From Bifidobacteriaceae bacterium (GTDB lineage: Bacteria > Actinomycetota > Actinomycetes > Actinomycetales > WQXJ01), in contig JAISBQ010000295.1 in NCBI GenBank assembly GCA_031266115.1, positions 1 through 10,398 on the forward strand: DNA of 10,398 nt, in the 5' to 3' direction. Position numbers and translations under genes: made by a program. This document shows positions 1-6,173 of this stretch, one piece after another (the stretch's first letter is position 1; the number at the start of each line of letters is the position of its first letter). Below the pieces are notes generated by a model. It did not search any database and was not told where the DNA came from. It saw only the letters and a program-made list of their open reading frames with translations.

Positions 1-2
1 TG

Positions 3-683
3 GGATGGTCCATGGATGAGAATGTCGTGCTGGGGTCCGCGCCCGGAATGGGTCCCTGGTGGGGAGCTCCGCCCGGCAAGGAGCTTCCAGAAAGCGAGAT
101 CGAAGAGTTTGTCGAAAGCGTCTTCTATAAGGACGAAGTGCGTGAGGACTATAACTATGCCCTACTGATCGATGGGGTGGATCGCACCGCTGACCTGGAG
201 CGATGCCTCGAGGAATCCGGCTACACGCAACCAGAATACGGGTTGGATCCTAGCGAAATGGCCGCCATGCAGCGTGCTCAGGCCGACGCCACCAATGAAT
301 GGGTCGCGTGCGCCCGCGAGAATGGTTATCCGACCTTGGAAGATGTCACGCCGACCGACGATGGCGTATTGCCCGTCCGTTTGCCGTTCTCCACTACCGA
401 AGAGGCGTTCCGTGCACTGCTTGCGGTGTGTCCCAACTGGGATAGGGAACGGGCCGAGGCGGAAGCGGACGGCACGGAGCTTCCCCCTGATTGGGTATCC
501 GCCCCCGCGCCGGATATCAACTTCGAAGAACCCGAACGCAGCGACGACCCGGCGGCTGAAGCCGCGAATCAGGACCATTGGAACCGGCTCCACGACATCC
601 TGTGGGAAGAGGCGTCCAACTTCTGGACCGAGCGGAACGGGCAGTTAGCGGACTCGGCGAGTGACGGCGACCAGGAAGAATGA
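3..683 (+). CDS. Hypothetical protein, probably secreted or lipoprotein (5' end outside the window)
   Basis: The frame is open to the left edge with no stop before the first ATG (position 12) and no ribosome binding site in front of it, so the real start is probably upstream and only the C-terminal part is seen. About 223 residues from that ATG are acidic and Trp-rich. Counting from it, there are three cysteines (C65, C100, C140). Two lie in similar motifs, ERCLEESGY and VACARENGYP, suggesting a duplicated Cys-x(4)-Gly-Tyr/Phe unit. Such C-x(4)-G elements are common in small actinobacterial lipoproteins of unknown function, which is why I suspect an exported protein. No catalytic motif is recognised. 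The codons look less GC-biased than in the genes to the right (many TAT, ATG, GAA and TTC/TTT), which could mean a different origin. The next gene, 162 bp downstream on the same strand, has its own ribosome binding site. Confidence 0.7.
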   Translation, partial: GWSMDENVVLGSAPGMGPWWGAPPGKELPESEIEEFVESVFYKDEVREDYNYALLIDGVDRTADLERCLEESGYTQPEYGLDPSEMAAMQRAQADATNEWVACARENGYPTLEDVTPTDDGVLPVRLPFSTTEEAFRALLAVCPNWDRERAEAEADGTELPPDWVSAPAPDINFEEPERSDDPAAEAANQDHWNRLHDILWEEASNFWTERNGQLADSASDGDQEE

Positions 684-755
684 CACCGGCCGGTCCGTGA
701 ACCAGGTGGCGCTGGACGGAGCAGCGGATCGCCAGGCAGATATCGCCTGTGGCAT

Positions 756-764
756 GGGGGGGGG
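756..764 (+). repeat. G9 homopolymer tract in the upstream region of the Ig-like secreted protein gene
   Basis: Nine consecutive G lie in the 162-bp gap between the two plus-strand genes. A possible -10 hexamer TATTGT follows at 767-772, so the tract would fall in the -35/-10 spacer. I see no good -35 at 743-750, so the promoter assignment is weak. Runs this long can slip during replication. Confidence 0.5.
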
Positions 765-845
765 CGTATTGTGCATGGTACGGCGGGGCGCTAATGCCGA
801 CGCCGATGACAGCGACGCCCCCAGTGGCACAAGGGAGGAAGACTC

Positions 846-1601
846 ATGACATCAAGTCGTGTCGCATTAGGTGCGGTGTTGAGCGCCGTGGCATTGGTCG
901 GGGGAATGCTGGTCGCATCCGCGCCTGCGGTGGCGGCGCCCGCGCAGTCGCCGTATGCCGTGGCCGTGACGGCGCCGAAGACGGCGTCGTTGAACACCAA
1001 GATCAAGGTCGCCGCCACCGTGACGGCCAAGGGCGACGGCAAGGTGGTGCCCGGCCTCAAAGTCCAGCTGCAACGCAAGATCGACGGGACATCCTGGCAT
1101 GGGGTGAAGACAGCGAAGACGTCCAAAGCGGGCAAGGTGACCTTCACCGTGACCTTCGCGCTGAGGACCCTCTTCCGGGTGAAGGTCCTGGCCACCAACG
1201 ACACCAGAGCAGCCACCTCCACATCGGTCACCACCCAGGTCAAGGGCAACGCCGACATTCGAGCGATCGTCGCCGCCCAGGCAAAGGCCTGCCGCGTCTC
1301 GATCGCGGGCATCGATTACGAGGTCAAGGATCCCACAGCGTTGGCCTACCTCGTGAGCGAGCCGATCAGGTTCGACGGCGAATATGCGCTAGCCAACGCG
1401 GGCTGTGGCTCGACGAACAAGACGGATGGCATGCGCCTCGGAGGTGGGGCGATGACTCTGTACCAGAAGATCGGCGGCGCGTGGACGGAGGTCTTCGCCT
1501 ACCACCAAGCCATGTGCGCCGATGTGGATGGCAAGGGCTACCCGAAGACCCTGATCCCTGTGTGTGCGGAGCAGAACGGCACCGAACGCATGCCTCGGTA
1601 G
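846..1601 (+). CDS. Secreted protein with Ig-like domain and cysteine-containing C-terminal domain, function unknown
   Basis: 251 residues. The ATG follows a strong ribosome binding site (AGGGAGGAAG at 832-841). Residues 1-31 form a clear Sec signal peptide: short charged n-region, long Ala/Val/Leu core and AVAA before APAQS. Residues about 37-133 are Thr/Lys/Val-rich with alternating beta pattern and a GKVVPGLKVQLQRK segment, as in bacterial Ig-like (Big/invasin-type) domains. Residues about 135-251 form a second domain with four cysteines (C149, C187, C224, C240), so two disulfides are possible outside the cell. It contains MTLYQKIGGAWTEVF and a CADVDGKGYPKTLIPVC stretch, a layout seen in small secreted actinobacterial proteins of unknown function. 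There is no membrane anchor and no LPXTG, so release into the medium is expected. The gene converges on the transporter operon and ends 9 nt before a stem-loop. A carrier or adhesion role is only a guess. Confidence 0.85.
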   Translation: MTSSRVALGAVLSAVALVGGMLVASAPAVAAPAQSPYAVAVTAPKTASLNTKIKVAATVTAKGDGKVVPGLKVQLQRKIDGTSWHGVKTAKTSKAGKVTFTVTFALRTLFRVKVLATNDTRAATSTSVTTQVKGNADIRAIVAAQAKACRVSIAGIDYEVKDPTALAYLVSEPIRFDGEYALANAGCGSTNKTDGMRLGGGAMTLYQKIGGAWTEVFAYHQAMCADVDGKGYPKTLIPVCAEQNGTERMPR

Positions 1602-1609
1602 TACGGGCG

Positions 1610-1646
1610 ACGGTGTGCCCCAGCCCGACCAGGCGGGGCACACCGT
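1610..1646. terminator. Bidirectional stem-loop terminator between convergent genes
   Basis: A perfect 12-bp inverted repeat, ACGGTGTGCCCC (1610-1621) and GGGGCACACCGT (1635-1646), can be extended inward by GCC/GGC around a six-base loop. It lies 8 nt after the stop at 1601 and 20 nt beyond the permease stop at 1667, so it can serve both strands. There is no U-tract on either side, which is usual for high-GC actinobacterial terminators. Confidence 0.85.
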
Positions 1647-1666
1647 TCGCTGTGACCGTTCGCGCG

Positions 1667-2584
1667 TCAGGATCCGGACCGAATAGCGGTGGTCGATGGC
1701 GTGGCGCGCTTCTGCGATCGCCTCGTCGCCATCGTCGCCGGAATTGAGCGCGATCGGCGCCCGCGCCGGGGGGACAGGAGCCATGCGGCCAGGAAGGCGG
1801 CGGTCAGAACCAGGACAATGGTTCCGCCCGTGGGCAGGTCCCACGACCAGGAGATGTAGAGACCGACTGTTGCCGAGACGGCGCCGATGGCCGGGGCTAT
1901 CGCCATCATCGCCGCGAGGGAGTCCGTGAGGAGCCGTGCCGTCGCGGCGGGGGCAACAAGCAGGGCGAGGACGAGGATATTGCCGATCGTTTGGACGGAG
2001 ATCACCACGGCGAGCGTGACGAGGACGTAGAGCAGAAGATCGTACCGAAAGACCTTGATCCCTTGGGTGCGTGCAAAATCGCGATCAAGGCCGATGGCGA
2101 CGAATTCTTGGTGAAAGATGAACATGGCGGCCAAAATCCCGATGCCAGTACCGGCGACCATGTAGAGGTCTGAATCGGGGATGCCGGCGATCGACCCAAA
2201 GAGAAAATGCTGAAGACTGCCGCCGTATCCAGGGACCGCTGAGATGACAACGATCCCGATCCCGAATGCAGCAACGAACAGGATCGCGATGACGGAATCC
2301 TCCTTCAGACGCCTGTTCTGCGATAGCACGGCGACCAGGACGGCTGTGATGACACCGGCGATGGCGCCGCCGAGGGCGAGATTTCCTGACACGGCGAATG
2401 CGATCGCGAGCCCCGGAAATACGGCATGGGCAACCGCATCCCCAATGAAGGCCATTCCCCGCAGGACCACGTGGGTACCGACCACACCGCACACGGCAGC
2501 GGACATGACGGCGACAACGAGTGCCTTGGGGAGAAACGCCAGATCGGGGTTGAGGAGGTCGGTAAGGAAATCGATGGGGCTCAC
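1667..2584 (-). CDS. Anchored-repeat-type ABC transporter permease (ABC-3 metal family)
   Basis: 305 residues; the membrane channel of the importer. It belongs to the ABC-3 family (ZnuB/TroC/MntB type; TIGR03770 is the matching subfamily). Hydrophobic segments lie at about residues 19-40, 54-88, 98-116, 140-157, 182-212, 222-244 and 253-270, the longer ones probably being two helices. The family signature is clear: HVVLRGMAFIGDAVAHAVFPG (given here as 21 residues split by function) has the conserved Arg42, Asp49 and His53 in the RG...GDA..HA..PG pattern. The tail after residue 271 is about 35 residues, hydrophilic and very basic (RRGRRSR), longer than usual for such permeases and probably cytoplasmic. 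The GTG start lies 3 nt after the ATPase stop with no convincing ribosome binding site, so translation probably depends on reinitiation. It is the last gene of the operon. Metal specificity (Zn versus Mn) cannot be read from it. Confidence 0.93.
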   Translation of the reverse strand: MSPIDFLTDLLNPDLAFLPKALVVAVMSAAVCGVVGTHVVLRGMAFIGDAVAHAVFPGLAIAFAVSGNLALGGAIAGVITAVLVAVLSQNRRLKEDSVIAILFVAAFGIGIVVISAVPGYGGSLQHFLFGSIAGIPDSDLYMVAGTGIGILAAMFIFHQEFVAIGLDRDFARTQGIKVFRYDLLLYVLVTLAVVISVQTIGNILVLALLVAPAATARLLTDSLAAMMAIAPAIGAVSATVGLYISWSWDLPTGGTIVLVLTAAFLAAWLLSPRRGRRSRSIPATMATRRSQKRATPSTTAIRSGS

Positions 2585-2587
2585 GGG

Positions 2588-3469
2588 TCACGCCGTCTTC
2601 AAGGCACGGAGCAACGCTGAACCGGCCTTCAGGTGAAACGTGGTGATCCACGGGTCGAGGTCCGCCGTCAACTCGCTCGGCGTCCCGATGGCAACGATGG
2701 TCCTGTTGAGCAGGGCTATCCGGTGGCAGGTGTCGAGGGCAGCGAGGATGTCGTGGGTGGTCATGACCAAGGCATGCCCCTGGCGCGCCAGGTCGGCGAA
2801 GAGTGTGGCGAGGAGTTCGGAGGTGGGCAGATCGAGGCCGGTGAAGGGTTCGTCGAGCAGAAGCAGCGCTGGGGCGGGTGCGAGCGCGCGGGCGAGGAGG
2901 ACACGCTGACGCTGCCCGCCGGAAAGGTGGGCGACGGGGCGCCCGGCGAGGTCCGCCATACCAACCTGCGCCAGGGCGCCGGCCACGGCCCGCCACGCGT
3001 CGGCGCCCGGACGCCGCAAAGCCCCCGCCCGCCACCCCCGTCCGCTTCGTCCGCCCCGTCCGCCCCGTCCGGTCAGGCCGGTCATCACGGCATCCGCGAC
3101 GGTGATCGGGAAGTCCCACGCGACATCGTGACTCTGTGGAACGTACCCCACGGCTGGGCGCCCCGGCGTGGGCCGGCGTCCGTCCACCAGCACTGTCCCC
3201 GCCTCGGGCGTGACCAAGCCGACGATGGCGCGCAGCACCGTGGTCTTGCCCGCACCATTCGGCCCGATGAGTCCCATCAGTTCGCCACGATCCACCTCAA
3301 GGTTCACCGCATCGAGCACCTGGTTTCCGCCCAGGCGTACCGACAGACCTTCGACGGCCAGGGGCCGGAGAGCGCCCGCGAGGTGGGTCGAGGCCGGGAC
3401 AGGGGAGACCTGCCCAACGGAAACCTGGCCGGCGGAGACCCGCGTGGGAAGGACCCTCGCGGCGCTCAC
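2588..3469 (-). CDS. Anchored-repeat-type ABC transporter ATP-binding protein
   Basis: 293 residues; energises the metal importer on the cytoplasmic side. All nucleotide-binding motifs are intact: Walker A GPNGAGKT (69-76), Q-loop VPQSHD (Gln112), signature LSGGQ (182-186), Walker B LLLLDEP with D206 and E207, D-loop GLD (211-213) and switch His239 (TTHD). The VPQSHDVAWDFP stretch is typical of the Mn/Zn ABC-3 ATPases (TIGR03771 subfamily). The GTG start overlaps the previous stop in GTGA and has GGAG 7 nt upstream (3477-3480). The first ~38 residues, before the ATPase fold begins, are an unusual Val/Ser/Gly-rich extension, so a later start is not excluded. Residues 134-145 are a Gly-Arg-Gly run from a 9-bp tandem repeat, placed between Q-loop and signature. 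In relatives this place holds a short TGR...GW..RP segment. Confidence 0.95.
   Translation of the reverse strand: MSAARVLPTRVSAGQVSVGQVSPVPASTHLAGALRPLAVEGLSVRLGGNQVLDAVNLEVDRGELMGLIGPNGAGKTTVLRAIVGLVTPEAGTVLVDGRRPTPGRPAVGYVPQSHDVAWDFPITVADAVMTGLTGRGGRGGRSGRGWRAGALRRPGADAWRAVAGALAQVGMADLAGRPVAHLSGGQRQRVLLARALAPAPALLLLDEPFTGLDLPTSELLATLFADLARQGHALVMTTHDILAALDTCHRIALLNRTIVAIGTPSELTADLDPWITTFHLKAGSALLRALKTA
3036..3071 (-). repeat. Four tandem 9-bp units in the ATPase gene
   Basis: Four head-to-tail copies of CCCCGTCCG (plus-strand reading) at 3036-3044, 3045-3053 (two mismatches, CTTCGTCCG), 3054-3062 and 3063-3071. The unit is a multiple of three, so copy-number changes keep the reading frame and only add or remove Gly-Arg-Gly triplets in the ATPase. 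Confidence 0.85.
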
Positions 3470-4563
3470 TGCTCGTCTCCACGGTGGGCAGCCACGTCGA
3501 CGCCGTCTTCTGGCGGGGGATGGCCGTCCACGGTCCGGCCAGCATCGGTCAGGACCTGACGTTTGGCGGCGCGGGCGCGCAGCGCAACAGTGCCGAACCC
3601 GGCAACAAGCAGTGCAGCAACCGCGCCAATCGCGCCCGTGAGGAGTCGGGCCAACGCTCCGTCATGCGATTCGCCCGTCATCCCGACCGCGCCGTCCTCA
3701 CGGGTCATCTCCTCGACATCAGCCCCACCAGCCTGGCCGGCCACGGGCTCACCGTCCGCGGCCCCGGCTGCCCGCTGGGCGTCATCGTCCACCGTGGCCT
3801 GCGACCAGGTGGCGGCCAAAGCCGCGCTCGGAGATGTCGCCGTACCCACGGCGAACCGAAGCTCCTGGGTGTCGGTGACGTGGGACCCGTCGGTGAGATC
3901 CGCCTCGGCGGTGAACCGAAGCAGGTAGACGCCCGGTGCGGTGAACACCCAGTTGGCGTGCGTGTGCGTGTTGACATCCACCCACACGGACTGCGACTCG
4001 TCCACACGGGAGTCGTAGAGGAGCTGTGGTTCGTCGAACGACCCGGACTGGAGGTATACCGTCACCACGCCCGGCCCCTGGATGCCCACAAGCGACAGGG
4101 TGATCCCGCGGTCGACCGCACCAGCCACCCACGGGTCCTGGGTGTTCCAGCCCAGCCACACCACGTCGGGGTTCTGGGTTTGAGGCACCACCCAGACCTC
4201 CTCGCCGGCGTCCGCACCGACGAATGCGTAGGCCGGATCATCCGGCACGGTGAGGCTCGCCTGGTCCAGCACGTGCAGCACGGTCTGGGCCGGATAGCGC
4301 CACACGCTGGTTGCTGCGGTGTCGGTCTTCGCGGCGTCGTCGTGGATGAGGAGGCTCCATGCTCCATCGACCAGCTTCGGTCCCATATCCACATGCCCGC
4401 CATCCAGCACCCGCTCGCCGCGAACCGCCGGTTCATCCGCGGCGAGGGTCTGGTCGAGGTTCGGATCCGCGCCGTCGTCGCCGCGCGCCAACGCGGGGAA
4501 GGACGCCATCGCAAGCACGATGCCGGCGAAGGCGATGGTGGCCGCCGGTGAGGGACGGGTCAC
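3466..4563 (-). CDS. Membrane-anchored surface protein with one anchored-repeat (choice-of-anchor M) domain
   Basis: 365 residues. A signal peptide covers residues 1-27 (cleavage likely after ALA before RGDD). One TIGR03769-type repeat spans about 50-240, with GHVD (H57), the VPQTQ loop (127-131), WLGW (136-139), GPG (163-165) and HTHANWVF (H200, H202). An acidic linker (241-300) leads to a transmembrane helix at about 306-328, followed by basic residues (RARAAKR) and a 30-residue tail, unusually long for a simple anchor. There is no LPXTG motif, so the protein is held in the membrane rather than sortase-linked to the wall. GTG start with AAGGAG 8 nt upstream (4572-4577); the start overlaps the previous stop in GTGA and the stop overlaps the ATPase start the same way. 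Its place between binding lipoprotein and ATPase suggests it is a short-reach receptor working directly with the transporter. The ligand is inferred to be zinc or a zinc carrier, not proven. Confidence 0.88.
   Translation of the reverse strand: MTRPSPAATIAFAGIVLAMASFPALARGDDGADPNLDQTLAADEPAVRGERVLDGGHVDMGPKLVDGAWSLLIHDDAAKTDTAATSVWRYPAQTVLHVLDQASLTVPDDPAYAFVGADAGEEVWVVPQTQNPDVVWLGWNTQDPWVAGAVDRGITLSLVGIQGPGVVTVYLQSGSFDEPQLLYDSRVDESQSVWVDVNTHTHANWVFTAPGVYLLRFTAEADLTDGSHVTDTQELRFAVGTATSPSAALAATWSQATVDDDAQRAAGAADGEPVAGQAGGADVEEMTREDGAVGMTGESHDGALARLLTGAIGAVAALLVAGFGTVALRARAAKRQVLTDAGRTVDGHPPPEDGVDVAAHRGDEQ
3844..4416 (-). other. Anchored-repeat domain, single copy in the 365-residue surface protein
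   Basis: Encodes residues 50-240. Order of conserved blocks: GHVD, then L..VP with AFVGADAGEEVW, then VPQTQ, WLGW, GPG..TVYL, HTHANWVF, PGVYLL and a final strand ending AVG. This is the normal, unpermuted order. Confidence 0.85.
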
Positions 4564-6173
4564 GGTGCGGGCTCCTTGTCGGGTTCGGTGAGGCAGTCAT
4601 GCAGCGAGGCGGCATTGAAGCGCATCATCGCCGTATAGCTCGCGACGGCGGTGTCCAGGGTGTCGCCATAGATGGGGCATACGCGGACGCCGAGGTCAGT
4701 GGCCACCTCCGTCAAGGTGGAGGCGCGGGCGGCGAGGTTGGGCTCGAGGAACACCGCAGGAACCTTCAGAGTGCGGATCGTCTCGACGAGCGTGCGGCGA
4801 TCGGTCAGGGATGGGTCCACGGCAGGGTTCGGCGTGACGAATCCCGCGATTTCGATGTCATAGGCATCGGCTAGGTAGGCGAACGCGTCGTGCGTGGTGA
4901 CCAGATGGCGTCGCGCCGGTGGAATCTGTCCGATGGTGTGGCGCACATAGGTGTCGGTGTCCTCAAGCTCCGCGAGGTAGGCGGTGGCGTTTGCGGCGTA
5001 GACCCGGGCGCCGGCGGGATCGGCGGCGACGAGCGTGTCGCGGATGAGATGCACGTAGGCCATCGCGTTGCGCACGTTCTGCCACAGGTGGGGATCGATC
5101 TCCCCATGGACGTGCTTGCCGAGCACCGCCTGAGGCAACTGATAGACCTCGGTGCCAGGTGTGCCCATGAAGGTGTGCTGCGGACCGGCCGGAATCTGTG
5201 TCAGCGCCTTGGGCGGCACCACGAGGACGATGGCGTCCGGCCGGTAGGTGCGCTGAGTGCCTGGATCGTGGCCTTCGGGGTCGTGGCGAACCTCCAGGCG
5301 TCCGGTGTCCAGATTTGCGGTCAGATCGACGTGTCCGCGAACGAGGCGAACGCCATCGTCGGCCTCCGTCGGATCGACGCCCACCGCGATGGTGACAGTC
5401 GCGGTGTCGAGCGGGATTGGCGGCGCGGTGTCCGCGACCTGGATGTAGGCGCCGAGTGTGAGGTGGTACACGCCCGGGTCGGTGAACGCCCAGGAGAGGT
5501 GGGTGTGCGCGCCCACCGGGAGGGTCATGGTGTCGGGGAACCGGCCCGCTGAGGCCGCCGCGCCGGCGCCGGGGGAAACGATAGGGGTGAGTCCGTCGGA
5601 GGAGTCGATGTACACCTCGGTTTGGCCAAAGGCGCCGGTCAGATAGGCGAACACGTCGCCTGGACCCTCCACGGCGCTCGCGGTGAGGACGACCTGCGAG
5701 GAGCGCGTTGCCCCGTGCGTCTCGCGTCCATCGCCGTGCACGCGCAGGCCGAGCCATACCGTGTCGAGGTTGGCGTTCTCGATCAGCGGGATGATGTCGG
5801 CAGCGTACTTCACGGCGTCTTCGGCCAGCGCGACGTTGAGGGCATCGGCCCGCAGGTTCGCATCGATCGCCTTGACGATGCCGTGTTCCTCCAACAGGGC
5901 GTAGTTGGAGAAGGCGACATCGGCGTACACCACGTTCCGGGCGTCGCGAAGGGTGGGTTCGTAGGAGTGGGGGTCGGCGCCATCGGGCACGATGGCCGCC
6001 ACCTCCACTCGCTCCCCACCCACCTGGATGACCAAGTCGCGCAGCAACCCCGTGGTGGTGACCACCTGGAGTGTGCCGGCGTGAGGGGTCAACGCCGGTT
6101 TCGCGGCGCATCCGGTGAGCAGCACTGCCCCCAGGGCCGCGGCCACGGCGGCACGCGAGATGGTGCCGGTCAT
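4560..6173 (-). CDS. Metal-binding lipoprotein of the importer (TroA/ZnuA fold) carrying an inserted anchored repeat
   Basis: 537 residues. I chose the ATG at 6173: it overlaps the previous stop in ATGA and has GGAGG 8 nt upstream (6182-6186). Signal peptide with lipobox LLTGC, Cys22 being the lipid attachment site. The TroA/ZnuA-type metal site is split. The first ligand is H69 (DGADPHSYEPT). The second is H362 (EIDPHLW), with extra H354 and H356 just before it (GKHVHG). The third is H428 (TTHDAF) and the fourth D504 (YGDTLD). H-H-H-D matches TroA-like zinc/manganese proteins. In ordinary family members the first two ligands are about 65 residues apart; here they are 293 apart because a complete repeat domain (about 138-348) is inserted. 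This insertion defines TIGR03772. The blocks of the inserted repeat come in permuted order. The C-terminal lobe continues normally to the end. Role: captures the metal outside the membrane and hands it to the permease. Confidence 0.94.
   Translation of the reverse strand: MTGTISRAAVAAALGAVLLTGCAAKPALTPHAGTLQVVTTTGLLRDLVIQVGGERVEVAAIVPDGADPHSYEPTLRDARNVVYADVAFSNYALLEEHGIVKAIDANLRADALNVALAEDAVKYAADIIPLIENANLDTVWLGLRVHGDGRETHGATRSSQVVLTASAVEGPGDVFAYLTGAFGQTEVYIDSSDGLTPIVSPGAGAAASAGRFPDTMTLPVGAHTHLSWAFTDPGVYHLTLGAYIQVADTAPPIPLDTATVTIAVGVDPTEADDGVRLVRGHVDLTANLDTGRLEVRHDPEGHDPGTQRTYRPDAIVLVVPPKALTQIPAGPQHTFMGTPGTEVYQLPQAVLGKHVHGEIDPHLWQNVRNAMAYVHLIRDTLVAADPAGARVYAANATAYLAELEDTDTYVRHTIGQIPPARRHLVTTHDAFAYLADAYDIEIAGFVTPNPAVDPSLTDRRTLVETIRTLKVPAVFLEPNLAARASTLTEVATDLGVRVCPIYGDTLDTAVASYTAMMRFNAASLHDCLTEPDKEPAP
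5130..5762 (-). other. Circularly permuted anchored-repeat domain inside the binding lipoprotein
   Basis: Encodes residues 138-348. Block order is WLG, GPGDVFAYLTGAFG, HTHLSWAF, PGVYHL, a strand ending AVG, a linker, GHVD, then TQIPAG, FMGTPGTEVY and LPQ. The surface proteins have GHVD...VPQ first and WLGW...AVG second. The cut point is thus between the PQ and WLG blocks. Confidence 0.8.

Noticed and set aside
685..694. ACCGGCCGGT as a terminator after the leftmost gene
   Set aside because: The palindrome has no room for a loop and no further stem.
749..1747. 332-codon plus-strand frame overlapping the Ig-like secreted protein gene
   Set aside because: Its Arg/Gly-rich product has no domain; the other frame has a ribosome binding site, signal peptide and folded-domain pattern.
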